Origin: an uncultured bacterium
Lineage (GTDB): Bacteria > Myxococcota_A > Bradymonadia > UBA7976 > VGTA01
DNA: 64,000 nt
Reading direction: 5' to 3'
Assembly: GCA_943788935.1 (NCBI GenBank)
Contig: CALSSE010000015.1
Span: 248,001 to 312,000, forward strand
Shown here piece after piece: positions 24,745 through 33,052 of this stretch. The notes under the pieces were generated by a model. It was not told the origin of the DNA and ran no database searches. It saw only the letters and a program-made list of their open reading frames with translations. Numbering within the stretch: position 1 is the stretch's first letter; each line of letters begins with the position of its first letter. The translations under genes were made by a program, and so were the position numbers.

Positions 24745-24814
24745 CTATTGAGCTACCTTTAAGTAAGACTCATTCACTATTATTTTACTGACTCTATCGA
24801 TGGAGCAAAATAAC

Positions 24815-25807
24815 ATGTCACAAAAGAGCCCAATCAAAATCGCGGTCACCGGCGCTGCAGGTAACATTGGCTATAGCCTTCTCTTCCCTATCGCTTCCGG
24901 TCAAGTCTTTGGTGCTGACCAACCCGTAGAGCTTCAACTTATCGAGATCCCTCAAGGGCTACAGTCTCTTGAAGGCGTGAAGATGGAGCTCTTGGACAGC
25001 GCGTTCTCGTTGGTGAATTCTATAACCTGCACCAGCGATGGTGATGAGGGCTTTGGGGACGTTGACTATGCATTTTTGGTGGGGAGCAAGCCCCGTGGAC
25101 CGGGGATGGAGAGAGCGGATCTCATCAGAGAAAACGGTCCTATCTTTGTCGGTCAAGGTCAAGCGATTGATCGCTCCGCAAAAGAGAATGTCAAGGTCAT
25201 CGTTGTTGGTAACCCTTGTAACACCAACTGCTTGATCGCTCAGCATCAAGCCAAACGAGTCAACCCCCGTAACTTTACCGCGATGACCCGACTTGATCAG
25301 AATCGCGCCAAGGCTCAACTCGCGGTCAAGTCAGGCGCTGCGGTCAAAGATATTAGTCGTCTCGCGATTTGGGGTAATCACTCTCCGACCATGTATCCAG
25401 ACTTTGAGAACGCCCTCATTAACGGTAAGGCGCTCACTGAAGTGATCACTGACAGTGAGTGGCTCAGCGAATCTTTCATTAAGACCGTTCAACAACGGGG
25501 TAAGGCCATCATTGGCGCGCGCGGTAAATCATCTGCGGCTTCTGCAGCGTGGGCTGCGATTGATCACGCTGCCGATTGGAGTCGACCGACCGCTGCTGGT
25601 GAGTGGGTCAGCATGGCGGTTACTAGTGATGGTAGTTATGGGATCCCTAAAGATATCATTTACTCATTCCCTTGCACCGTCGATGAGCAGGGTGAGTACC
25701 ATATCGTTCCTGATGTCGCTCTAAGCGCAGCGGCTAAAGAGAAAGCGATGAAGAGCGCTGAGGAGCTCTTAGCGGAGCGTGATGCGGTTAAAGGTATCTT
25801 GAGCTAA
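24815..25807 (+). CDS. mdh: Malate dehydrogenase
   Basis: 330 residues from ATG 24815 (MSQKSPIKIAVTGAAGNIGY), with ATGGAGC upstream; ATG 24800 is an alternative adding five residues. It oxidises malate to oxaloacetate with NAD in the TCA cycle. The Rossmann 'VTGAAGNIGYSLLFPIASG', the substrate-loop 'GSKPRGPGMERADLIRENG', 'VVVGNPCNTNCLIAQHQA', 'AMTRLDQNRAKAQLA' and catalytic His in 'LAIWGNHSPTMYPDFE' are all present, matching the ~330-residue LDH-like MDH type 2 subgroup. It stands alone, with galU 66 bp downstream. Confidence 0.96.
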   Translation: MSQKSPIKIAVTGAAGNIGYSLLFPIASGQVFGADQPVELQLIEIPQGLQSLEGVKMELLDSAFSLVNSITCTSDGDEGFGDVDYAFLVGSKPRGPGMERADLIRENGPIFVGQGQAIDRSAKENVKVIVVGNPCNTNCLIAQHQAKRVNPRNFTAMTRLDQNRAKAQLAVKSGAAVKDISRLAIWGNHSPTMYPDFENALINGKALTEVITDSEWLSESFIKTVQQRGKAIIGARGKSSAASAAWAAIDHAADWSRPTAAGEWVSMAVTSDGSYGIPKDIIYSFPCTVDEQGEYHIVPDVALSAAAKEKAMKSAEELLAERDAVKGILS

Positions 25808-25873
25808 AATATAGCGATAGATTGGTTGATGGGCGTCGCATCGACAGAGGTTATAGAATAGTGAGGACTGATA

Positions 25874-26776
25874 ATGGCGAAGATCAAGACCGCGATTTTT
25901 CCCGTTGGAGGGTTAGGTACTCGATTTCTTCCAGCAACTAAAGCGATGCCCAAAGAGATGCTTCCTGTCGTCGATAAGCCGCTGATTCAGTATGCTGTCG
26001 AGGAGGCTGCCGAGGCAGGCATAGAGCAATTTATCTTCGTAACTGGGCGAGGCAAGAGCGCTATCGAAGATCACTTTGATCATAGCTTTGAGCTAGAATA
26101 TGCTCTCCGCGCTCACAGCAAAGATGAAGCGCTCGAAGTGACCCGCGCGATGATGCGAACCCCTGGATCGGTGAGTTATGTTCGTCAGCAAGAGCCGGCT
26201 GGTTTAGGGCACGCGGTGTGGTGCGCTCGGCATCTTATACAAGACGAGCCAGTCGCAGTCCTCCTTGCTGATGACTTAATTAACACCGGTGACGCTCCAG
26301 GGTGCTTGAGTCAAATGGTCAACACCTACGACTCTGAGGGGGTAAGAGGGGGTAACATGGTGGCCTTGATGGAGGTAGAGCGAAGTCAGACCCAGTCTTA
26401 TGGGATGATCAGCCCTGGAGAAGAACGCTACATAGAAGAGAGCCGCTTGATCGAGGTCAAGGGTCTCGTTGAGAAGCCTCCTCCGCAAGAAGCCCCCTCT
26501 CGACTCGCGGTGGTGGGACGGTATATTATTGAACCAGGGGTGTTCAAAGAGTTAGCAGCTCAAGAGCGGGGAGCAGGTGGTGAAGTTCAGCTCACCGATA
26601 GCCTCGCCAAAAGAGTTGGTCAAGCACCCTTTCAAGGGCTGGTCTTTAAGGGGAGTCGATACGACTGTGGCTCTAAGATCGGGTTTCTTACTGCTAATAT
26701 CGCTCACGCATTGGAGAGGCCAGAGCTCTCTGAGTCGCTAAGAGAGTGGTTGAGAGGGCAGATGGCCTCATCTTAA
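25874..26776 (+). CDS. galU: UTP-glucose-1-phosphate uridylyltransferase
   Basis: 300 residues, standard GalU length. It makes UDP-glucose for polysaccharide and lipopolysaccharide synthesis. The nucleotidyltransferase signature 'FPVGGLGTRFLPATKAMPKE' is near the N-terminus. 'RQQEPAGLGHAVWCARH', 'VAVLLADDLI', 'GLVEKPPPQEAPSRLAVVGR' and 'GSRYDCGSKIGFLTANI' follow in family order. GAGGA precedes the ATG. It may be co-transcribed with mdh. Confidence 0.95.
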   Translation: MAKIKTAIFPVGGLGTRFLPATKAMPKEMLPVVDKPLIQYAVEEAAEAGIEQFIFVTGRGKSAIEDHFDHSFELEYALRAHSKDEALEVTRAMMRTPGSVSYVRQQEPAGLGHAVWCARHLIQDEPVAVLLADDLINTGDAPGCLSQMVNTYDSEGVRGGNMVALMEVERSQTQSYGMISPGEERYIEESRLIEVKGLVEKPPPQEAPSRLAVVGRYIIEPGVFKELAAQERGAGGEVQLTDSLAKRVGQAPFQGLVFKGSRYDCGSKIGFLTANIAHALERPELSESLREWLRGQMASS

Positions 26777-27094
26777 TGTTCGCCTAATGACTCTGTTCTC
26801 CGCTAGTGATCTCGGTCTTTTTGAGTGATGACTCATCTCTTTGTTGTTAGTTTTTGATCTCTTCTCAAGGACTATCGATAAGAATATTTGATTTTCCTAT
26901 GGCTCTACCCTTGACGGGTCTTGAGCAGTGCTTAAGTTCGCTTGGAGCTTGGTTAGAACGTGAACTCGCTGAGGGATCGCTGATTAAGTTTAACACTTTA
27001 ACACAAGTACAAAGCGACAACTAAAGTAGTCCAACATCTCTAATCAAAGATTCACAACTAAAGAGTGAGCGTTTCATTATAGGAGAATCCAAAC
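26777..27094. other. Leader region upstream of dnaK
   Basis: 318 bp. A TTGACG (26911-26916) with TAAGTT 16 bp later could be a vegetative promoter. No CIRCE element or clear sigma-32 promoter was found. A 41-codon open frame (26899-27024) lies inside it. A good ribosome site (TAGGAG) precedes the dnaK ATG. Confidence 0.45.
26899..27024 (+). CDS. Possible small ORF upstream of dnaK
   Basis: ATG 26899 to TAA 27024 encodes 41 residues, starting MALPLTGLEQCLSSLGAWLE and ending VQSDN. The codon choice resembles neighbouring genes and the middle would form an amphipathic helix, but there is no ribosome-binding site and no family is recognised. It could be a decayed gene fragment or chance. Confidence 0.2.
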   Translation: MALPLTGLEQCLSSLGAWLERELAEGSLIKFNTLTQVQSDN

Positions 27095-28984
27095 ATGGGT
27101 AATAAGATTATTGGCATTGATCTCGGGACGACTAACTCTGTCGTCTCTATTATGGAGGGTAGCGAGCCCCGCGTCATTCAAAATGAAGAGGGACATCGCA
27201 CTACTCCTTCTGTGGTAGCGTGGGATAAGAACGGCGAAGTCCTCGTCGGTCAAGTCGCGCGTCGTCAGGCGATCACTAACCCCACAAAGACGATCTATAG
27301 TGCCAAGCGTTTTATGGGTGGTAGCTTCGATGAGATGCAAAAAGATGTAGAGCGTATGCCCTATAGTATGAATCGTGGCAGCAACGCTCGTATCGAGATT
27401 CAGATTGATGAGCAACGCATCTCTCCTCCTGAGGTAAGCGCTAAGATCCTTCAGAAACTCAAGGGAGCCGCTGAGCGTTATCTTGGTGAGTCTATCGAGG
27501 CGGCAGTGATCACCGTCCCTGCTTACTTCAACGATGCGCAACGTCAAGCGACAAAAGACGCCGGTCGAATCGCCGGTCTTGAGGTCAAGCGAATCGTCAA
27601 CGAGCCTACTGCTGCGGCTCTCGCTTATGGTCTAGATAAGAAAGAGGATCAAGTGATCGCGGTCTACGACCTCGGTGGTGGTACTTTTGATGTCTCTATC
27701 CTTGAAGTAGATGACAACGTGATCGAGGTTATCGCTACTAATGGTGACACTCACCTCGGTGGTGATGACTTTGATGACACGATCATCGATTTCCTCATCG
27801 CCGAGTTCAAGAAGGATACTGGGATTGATATCAGTAAAGACACCATGGTACTTCAGCGCCTCAAAGAGGCCGCAGAGAACGCCAAAATAGAGCTCTCTAA
27901 TGTCACTGAGACCCAAATCAACCTCCCCTTTCTCACCGCTGATGCCACCGGTCCGAAGCACCTTGATATCACCCTCACTCGTTCTAAGTTTGAGCAGCTG
28001 ATCCGTCACCTCGTCAAGAAAAGCCTTGAGCCCTGCCAAAAGGCCTTGAGTGACTCTAAGAAGGGGAAATCAGAGATCGACGAGATCATCCTCGTTGGCG
28101 GTTCGACTCGTATCCCGCTCGTTCAGCAAGAGGTGGAACGCTTCTTCGGTAAGACCGTCAATCAGACGGTGAACCCAGACGAGGTCGTTGCTTGCGGTGC
28201 AGCTGTACAGGCAGGTGTCCTCTCCGGTGATGTCAAGGATATCCTCCTTTTAGACGTGACTCCTCTCTCTCTCGGTATCGAGACGATGGGGGGGGTGTTG
28301 ACAACTCTGATTCAGAGAAACACCACCATTCCTACCAAAAAGAGCGAGGTCTTCTCGACAGCGGCAGACAACCAAAATGCGGTCACTGTTCACGTGTTAC
28401 AGGGCGAGCGCCCCATGGCTCGTGACAATAAAACTCTTGGTAAGTTTAACCTTGAAGGGATCCCACCCGCACCTCGCGGAGTCCCTCAGATTGAGGTGAC
28501 TTTTGACATTGATGCCAATGGTATCGTTAATGTGAGCGCGGTAGACAAGGCGACTAATAAAGAGCAGAAGATCACGATCCAATCATCGAGTGGACTCAGT
28601 GACAACGAGATCGACCGCATGGTCCGTGAGGCAGAAGAGCATCGCAGCGCTGATGAAGATCGCAAGAAGCAAGCTGAGGTTCGTAACAATGCAGACTCTC
28701 TCGCTCACCAGACAGAGAAGACTATTGAGGAGATGGCAGAGCAGCTCAGCGACGCTGACAAGGAGATGTTAACCGATGAGGTCAAGCAGGTCCGTGAAGC
28801 GCTCGAGAGCGATGATACTGATCGTATAGAGAGCGCGACTGAGTCTCTGCAGAGCAAATCTAATGATATCTTCAGCAAGATGTATCAATCTGCAGGCGCT
28901 CCTGGTGCTGATACAGGAGCTCCTAGCTCTGAAGAAGATGATGATGACGAGGATGTGATCGACGCTGAGTTTGAAGAGAGCTGA
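27095..28984 (+). CDS. dnaK: Chaperone DnaK (Hsp70)
   Basis: 629 residues, close to the usual length. The ATPase signatures are intact: 'IIGIDLGTTNSVVSIMEG', 'VYDLGGGTFDVSILEVDD' and 'EIILVGGSTRIPLVQQEVE', with the linker 'DILLLDVTPLSLGIETMGG'. The C-terminal tail is acidic and ends DVIDAEFEES, similar to the EEVD-like bacterial tail. It folds and protects cytoplasmic proteins with DnaJ and GrpE, which are not in the window. The gene is isolated, with its own leader. Confidence 0.98.
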   Translation: MGNKIIGIDLGTTNSVVSIMEGSEPRVIQNEEGHRTTPSVVAWDKNGEVLVGQVARRQAITNPTKTIYSAKRFMGGSFDEMQKDVERMPYSMNRGSNARIEIQIDEQRISPPEVSAKILQKLKGAAERYLGESIEAAVITVPAYFNDAQRQATKDAGRIAGLEVKRIVNEPTAAALAYGLDKKEDQVIAVYDLGGGTFDVSILEVDDNVIEVIATNGDTHLGGDDFDDTIIDFLIAEFKKDTGIDISKDTMVLQRLKEAAENAKIELSNVTETQINLPFLTADATGPKHLDITLTRSKFEQLIRHLVKKSLEPCQKALSDSKKGKSEIDEIILVGGSTRIPLVQQEVERFFGKTVNQTVNPDEVVACGAAVQAGVLSGDVKDILLLDVTPLSLGIETMGGVLTTLIQRNTTIPTKKSEVFSTAADNQNAVTVHVLQGERPMARDNKTLGKFNLEGIPPAPRGVPQIEVTFDIDANGIVNVSAVDKATNKEQKITIQSSSGLSDNEIDRMVREAEEHRSADEDRKKQAEVRNNADSLAHQTEKTIEEMAEQLSDADKEMLTDEVKQVREALESDDTDRIESATESLQSKSNDIFSKMYQSAGAPGADTGAPSSEEDDDDEDVIDAEFEES

Positions 28985-29156
28985 GCTGAACTAGATCATA
29001 TCTCCAAGCGGTCTTTGATTCCTCTGACCTTGCATGATCTCACAGCGTTATCCATCTTCACGTTTATTGGAGCGCGATGATTCAGGAATCATGCATACGA
29101 TGATCACTCTCGAGTTTGGGAGTATTTGCGTCGCTCAGAGACGCTCTAAGACTACT

Positions 29157-29915
29157 TTAGAGTTTATTGAGCGCCTCGAGTGCTTCACGGATCTTACGTA
29201 GCGCGTCTTGGTGCGCAGGGGTTGAATCGCTCCATTGACTCAGCTGACTCTCGAGGCCATAAAGATGTTTGACGGCTCGTTTCTTGGCGGTCTTGACACT
29301 CTGAGCGTTTATAGGATGTGGCTGATGACGCTGTGGATCTGTCTCCGGTGTATTAAGGATACTTTGTATACGCCGATCGCTCAGCTTGAAGATCCTCTGC
29401 AAGGCTCGCTTTAGTGACTTCTGCCCCTCTCGAGGTCTCCCTTTGAGCTTTTCATAACCAGCGGCTTCAAGTTTTTTAGCGGCTGTCTTCACCTCTTCTG
29501 CAGTATAGTTACGCCGTTGAGTATTCTCTTCAATTTCAACCTGAAGGGCCTCTACGGGAGCTTCACTAGCGATGAGGTCAAGGCGGTAGACAGGGACCCC
29601 CTCCCCGAAGTGATCTTTATAGCGTGAGGGATTGAGCTCGGCGAGTTTTTGAATCGCTGCTCTGCGGTGACCCCCCGCAAGGAGTGTGCCCTCTCGGTCT
29701 ATCGTGAGAGGGCTGATTAATCCTAAGATCTCGACGCTCTCCATGAGCTCTATGACATGCTGTTCATTCAGCTCACGTGTGTCACCATTAACTCGTGCAT
29801 TGATCTGATTAAACGGGAGAGTTTCACGGGTTCCGGCGACCTCTGTATATTGAGCTCTAATTTCTTCCGCGCGTTGAGTTCTCTCTCTCTTAAGAGGACT
29901 AGGACGACGAGCCAT
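29157..29915 (-). CDS. parB: ParB-family partition protein
   Basis: 252 residues. The ParB N-terminal CTPase-like domain is recognisable: 'LPFNQINARVNGDTRELNEQ', 'ILGLISPLTIDREGTLLAGG' followed by HRRAAIQKL, and 'VEIEENTQRRNYTAEEV'. A helix-turn-helix-like segment 'ALQRIFKLSDRRIQSILN' follows near residue 170, and the last 60 residues look like a coiled dimerisation helix. It starts 9 bp after parA with AAGGAG upstream, so the two form an operon. It is smaller than chromosomal Spo0J/ParB and no gidA/gidB genes are near, so it is more like plasmid or secondary partition proteins. No canonical parS was seen. Confidence 0.85.
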   Translation of the reverse strand: MARRPSPLKRERTQRAEEIRAQYTEVAGTRETLPFNQINARVNGDTRELNEQHVIELMESVEILGLISPLTIDREGTLLAGGHRRAAIQKLAELNPSRYKDHFGEGVPVYRLDLIASEAPVEALQVEIEENTQRRNYTAEEVKTAAKKLEAAGYEKLKGRPREGQKSLKRALQRIFKLSDRRIQSILNTPETDPQRHQPHPINAQSVKTAKKRAVKHLYGLESQLSQWSDSTPAHQDALRKIREALEALNKL

Positions 29916-29924
29916 AAACTCTCC

Positions 29925-30563
29925 TTATGATCTGTGGGCTGAGAGTTGTTCTTGAATCCATGACCAAACGAGACCTAGTTCACGAGCGGCGATTCCATCG
30001 GGAGCTTTGTCCATACAGGTTCGCCCCTCCATCAAAAGATGTCGATGGATAGCTCGCTCTCTAATGACTGTTGGGCAAACTGGGATGTCAAGCTCACTGA
30101 GAACCTCTAATGCTCCGCTAGATTTTGCTTGGGGATGTAGGCGGTTGACGATGATTACAATAGGTTTGCGAGCGACCTCAGCTGTGTTAAGAGTATCGTT
30201 AAGAGCGGCGAGCTCAAAGGTGTCAATAGGGGTGACGATCACGATGAGGTCCATGAGTTTAAGTGCGTCGATCGTACCAGAAACCAGTGCGCCCGGTGTA
30301 TCGACGATCACATAGTCATTATCTAATTTTGGTAGTTTTGACTTGAGTCGAGTCGGCGGTAGAGAGATCACCTCGGGAGCGGATTCTCTTAAATCACCCC
30401 AATGACTTAAGCTCGCTTGTGGATCACAGTCAATAAGGACTGAATCTCCTGCTGCGACAGCTAGAATAGCGCTCACAGTACTTTTTCCTACCCCGCCTTT
30501 ACCACTGAATATAGCTATTTTATAAGGTGGCTTCACTTCTATATCATCGTTCTTTTTAACCAT
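29925..30563 (-). CDS. parA: ParA-family partition ATPase
   Basis: 212 residues, the small ParA (type Ib-like) size. Deviant Walker A 'KGGVGKST' (residues ~22-29), Walker A' 'VLIDCDPQASLSHWGDL' and Walker B 'YVIVDTPGALVSG' are present, then 'VTPIDTFELAALNDTL' and 'VIIVNRLHPQAKSSGALEVL'. It lacks the N-terminal HTH of type Ia ParA, so autoregulation, if any, would be by ParB. It would form gradients on the nucleoid that move the ParB complex. It is divergent from the H1-like gene across a 368-bp AT-rich region. Confidence 0.9.
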   Translation of the reverse strand: MVKKNDDIEVKPPYKIAIFSGKGGVGKSTVSAILAVAAGDSVLIDCDPQASLSHWGDLRESAPEVISLPPTRLKSKLPKLDNDYVIVDTPGALVSGTIDALKLMDLIVIVTPIDTFELAALNDTLNTAEVARKPIVIIVNRLHPQAKSSGALEVLSELDIPVCPTVIRERAIHRHLLMEGRTCMDKAPDGIAARELGLVWSWIQEQLSAHRS

Positions 30564-30719
30564 TGATCTCTCCGCTGATCTCCACTCTCTGTTTAAATCT
30601 ATTTAGTTCGTTTCCTAACACTTTGTCGGGCGAATAGGCAAGAGTATACGTGATGAAAGATTGATCTTCTGAGTTCAAATCTCCTATGAATGTTCTATAA
30701 AGAAACAACCAGCTCTTTA

Positions 30720-30734
30720 CCTATATTATATAGG
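30720..30734. promoter_or_regulatory. Palindrome 1 upstream of parA
   Basis: CCTATAT-t-ATATAGG is a perfect 7-bp-arm palindrome about 157 bp upstream of parA. The same core recurs 49 bp away. Candidate operator or ParB site. Confidence 0.4.
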
Positions 30735-30768
30735 CAGGTAGTCATTGTTATACGGAGTGGGTAAATAA

Positions 30769-30779
30769 CTATATTATAG
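30769..30779. promoter_or_regulatory. Palindrome 2 upstream of parA
   Basis: CTATA-t-TATAG shares the core of palindrome 1. The palindrome centres (30727 and 30774) are 47 bp apart, roughly four to five helical turns. Confidence 0.35.
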
Positions 30780-30931
30780 GTTTATAGAATATGTAAGATT
30801 TTGTATCTTTAATTATGATAAATATTGCTTTTGATTTTCATCAAATGTCATGATAATAAACTATTGTTTATACAACTCATGACTATGTCTTATTACTTTT
30901 TAGACATAATCTGTGAAAGAATGGAAATGTA

Positions 30932-31600
30932 ATGAATAAGTCTAAAACATTAGAAGAGATGGTCGAAGAGGCCCGAGTCTCACTTCTTAAAGCAGAACGA
31001 GATTTGGCGATTAAAAGTTATATTATCGAGCAGTTGACTGACGATCATGGTCAAGTCACTGAGACGGAGATTCATTTTGAGCTCGGTGATCTTAAAATTG
31101 ATATCGGTAAACGACGTACTCGTCAAACCATCAAAGAAGCGGATAAGCCATCAAAAAAGAGAGTTGCTAAAGTTAGAGTGAAAAATCCTCGCCGAACTAA
31201 GGTAGAGAAGGATGTCATATTTAAAGATTGCTTAAAGGCTTCCTTTACAGGTTTAAAGAAATCAGAGGCTGTGGTCGAGCTACAGAAAGTGTCACCAGAC
31301 TTTGCAGCTAACCTTTGGGCAGAGTTCTCAAAAACACCATCTATCGTTGATGTCCTCAAGAAAGAGGGTGAGACACGTAATATGACTTACTCCTTCAATG
31401 AGATATCTAAAGCGCCTAAGCCCAAAGCGGCGAGAGCCAAAGTAGCACCCAAGGTCAAAGCAGCACCCAAAGCTAAAGCAGCACCCAAAGCTAAAGCAGC
31501 ACCCAAGGCAGCACCCAAAGCAACTAAGTCTAGGGCAGTTAAGCCCAAAGCGGCTAAGGCAAGTTCTACTGCTAAGAAGAGATCTGCTGCTAAGAAGTAA
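30932..31600 (+). CDS. Histone H1-tail-like basic DNA-binding protein
   Basis: 222 residues. Residues 1-40 are a predicted coiled coil (MNKSKTLEEMVEEARVSLLK...). Residues ~60-150 form a basic/mixed domain with 'DVIFKDCLKASFTGLKKSEA' and 'DFAANLWAEFSKTPSIVDVL', not recognised. The last ~70 residues are a Lys/Ala/Pro-rich tail of KAAPKA units, as in bacterial H1-like nucleoid proteins (HctA/B, AlgP type). It probably binds DNA through the tail. The tail DNA has 18-bp direct repeats (31437-31520). It is divergent from parA, so a role in compaction or tethering with the ParAB locus is possible but inferred. Confidence 0.7.
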   Translation: MNKSKTLEEMVEEARVSLLKAERDLAIKSYIIEQLTDDHGQVTETEIHFELGDLKIDIGKRRTRQTIKEADKPSKKRVAKVRVKNPRRTKVEKDVIFKDCLKASFTGLKKSEAVVELQKVSPDFAANLWAEFSKTPSIVDVLKKEGETRNMTYSFNEISKAPKPKAARAKVAPKVKAAPKAKAAPKAKAAPKAAPKATKSRAVKPKAAKASSTAKKRSAAKK

Positions 31601-31698
31601 GTCGTTTACGGGCGCTTTATTCGTTCTCCCTGTCTTCAGTCGATCAGTCTTATTACCTCTAAAGGGTTAAGTTACGATTTATACGGGAGGGATGAGTT

Positions 31699-32481
31699 TT
31701 GATAGAGAATCAGCGTAGTATTGTCCGTGTTGGCACGTTCAATCTTAAAGTCGGTGTGGATAGCTCGCCAACAGCATTAGCGAGCTCTCTCGTCCAACTC
31801 TCGCTTGAGCTCTGTGCTCTTCAGGAGCTTGGTCAACATTGGTCTCTTGGGGTTTCTATAGATCAATGTCGTCTCTTAGCGAGCGCCCAGCATCACTCAC
31901 AAATGTGCTTCTACCCCTTGTTAGAGAGATGTTGGTCTTTGGACCCCTATCGCGGTGGACCTTTTACATATCAATCAGTCTCTCAAGCAGTGGATTCCCC
32001 GCGAGGTTACTATGGGATCGGATTGACAGCGAGTGGGATCATTGGCGCGGTACATACTCGACCACTACCACAACGGGTCGATGAACCTCGGGGTTTTATT
32101 CACTGCCAATGGTTACCTGAGGGAAGCCCGTTGGGTCCTGTTCATATATTGAATACACACCTTAGCGTTAACCTGGAAGAGAGGCTATCGCAAGCACGAG
32201 AGCTGAGAGCATATATAGACTCGTTAGAGGGGCCTCTGATGTTGATCGGTGATTTAAATGATATACCATCTTCTGAGACTTTAGCTATTTTCATGGATAG
32301 AGATGGACTCATTGATATCGCTGCCGATTATAATGCTGACCGCTATACTTTTAGTGTGAGAGAGCCTCATCGTCGTATTGACTATATTTTGGCACGAGAT
32401 GTCCAAGCGGTAGCTTATGGTGTGGCGACATGGATCACCACCAGCGATCACTTTCCGATATGGGCAGAGGTCACATGGTAA
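31699..32481 (+). CDS. Endonuclease/exonuclease/phosphatase-fold protein
   Basis: 260 residues. EEP-fold motifs in order: 'VRVGTFNLKVGVDS' (metal-site Asn), 'LELCALQELGQHW' (metal-site Glu), 'VHILNTHLSVNLEERLSQAR' (His), 'GPLMLIGDLNDIPSSE' (Asp/Asn), 'RRIDYILAR' and 'TTSDHFPIWAEV' (catalytic Asp-His). It therefore keeps all catalytic residues of the DNase I-like superfamily. The substrate could be DNA, a phospholipid or a phosphoester. It has no signal peptide. The start is TTG at 31699 with GGGAGGGATGAG upstream. It is followed 40 bp later by a small outer-membrane-like protein. Confidence 0.88.
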   Translation: MIENQRSIVRVGTFNLKVGVDSSPTALASSLVQLSLELCALQELGQHWSLGVSIDQCRLLASAQHHSQMCFYPLLERCWSLDPYRGGPFTYQSVSQAVDSPRGYYGIGLTASGIIGAVHTRPLPQRVDEPRGFIHCQWLPEGSPLGPVHILNTHLSVNLEERLSQARELRAYIDSLEGPLMLIGDLNDIPSSETLAIFMDRDGLIDIAADYNADRYTFSVREPHRRIDYILARDVQAVAYGVATWITTSDHFPIWAEVTW

Positions 32482-32521
32482 ATGAGACCGATTGAATCAA
32501 GCGGTCGCCTAGAGGGATATT

Positions 32522-33028
32522 ATGTATAGGGTCTTTATTATAACCTGTGTCCTAATGCTGAGTGAGGTGTCATGGGCAGAATATTGGGCGAAAACCGTGA
32601 CGCCTACTATAGGTTTTGGAGGAGCATATAGCCAAGATCGAGTAGGCAGCTTGGTCGCCTTGGGGGTCAGGTATGATGTAGATCAAAACGCTTTTCTCTC
32701 GATTGATTATTTTGGGGCCGCCTATTATGAGCGCTCGGTGAAAGCAGGAGATCACTCTTTATATAGTGGGTTAACTTATCGATTTAATGTCTTAAGGCTC
32801 ATCCCTTGGGTAGGTGGTCGACTCGGTATCGTCCACGATGCTGGTGAGAGCTATCCGGGTATTGGTCTCGCGCTAGGGCTCGATTATCTCCTCCTTGATT
32901 CATTGTCATTAAGTCTAGTGGCCCACAGCGCTACGAGGGTAATGAGTGATGGTATACCGTTCACTCATACCCTCAGCCTCAATGTCGCCTATCGTTTACC
33001 CTTGGGCGACACTTTTGATGACTTCTAG
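32522..33028 (+). CDS. Small beta-barrel outer-membrane protein
   Basis: 168 residues. The signal peptide is MYRVFIITCVLMLSEVSWA. The mature part has alternating hydrophobic strands with aromatic girdles ('TVTPTIGFGGAYSQ', 'AFLSIDYFGAAYYE', 'GLTYRFNVLRLIPWVGGRLG', 'HTLSLNVAYRLPLGD'), suggesting a small 8-stranded barrel; it ends in Phe. AGAGGG precedes the ATG. Its function is not recognised. It is probably co-transcribed with the upstream nuclease-fold gene. Confidence 0.7.
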   Translation: MYRVFIITCVLMLSEVSWAEYWAKTVTPTIGFGGAYSQDRVGSLVALGVRYDVDQNAFLSIDYFGAAYYERSVKAGDHSLYSGLTYRFNVLRLIPWVGGRLGIVHDAGESYPGIGLALGLDYLLLDSLSLSLVAHSATRVMSDGIPFTHTLSLNVAYRLPLGDTFDDF

Positions 33029-33052
33029 GGCAGCGGTAGGTTCTAAACAATA

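Larger units (their letters stand above)
30564..30931. other. AT-rich divergent regulatory region between parA and the H1-like gene
   Basis: 368 bp without a gene, clearly more AT-rich than the surroundings. It contains two related palindromes (30720-30734 and 30769-30779) and must carry promoters for both flanking genes. It is also the natural place for a centromere-like parS site. Confidence 0.6.

Noticed and set aside
24491..24751. Plus-strand 86-codon frame between nusB and mdh
   Set aside because: The opposite strand shows clear histidine kinase motifs; the plus frame is Ser-rich antisense with no support.
26777..27094. CIRCE operator upstream of dnaK
   Set aside because: No TTAGCACTC-N9-GAGTGCTAA-like sequence was found.
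30660..30700. Possible tRNA T-arm (gttcaaatc)
   Set aside because: The flanking bases do not form a 5-bp stem and no acceptor or anticodon arms are found.
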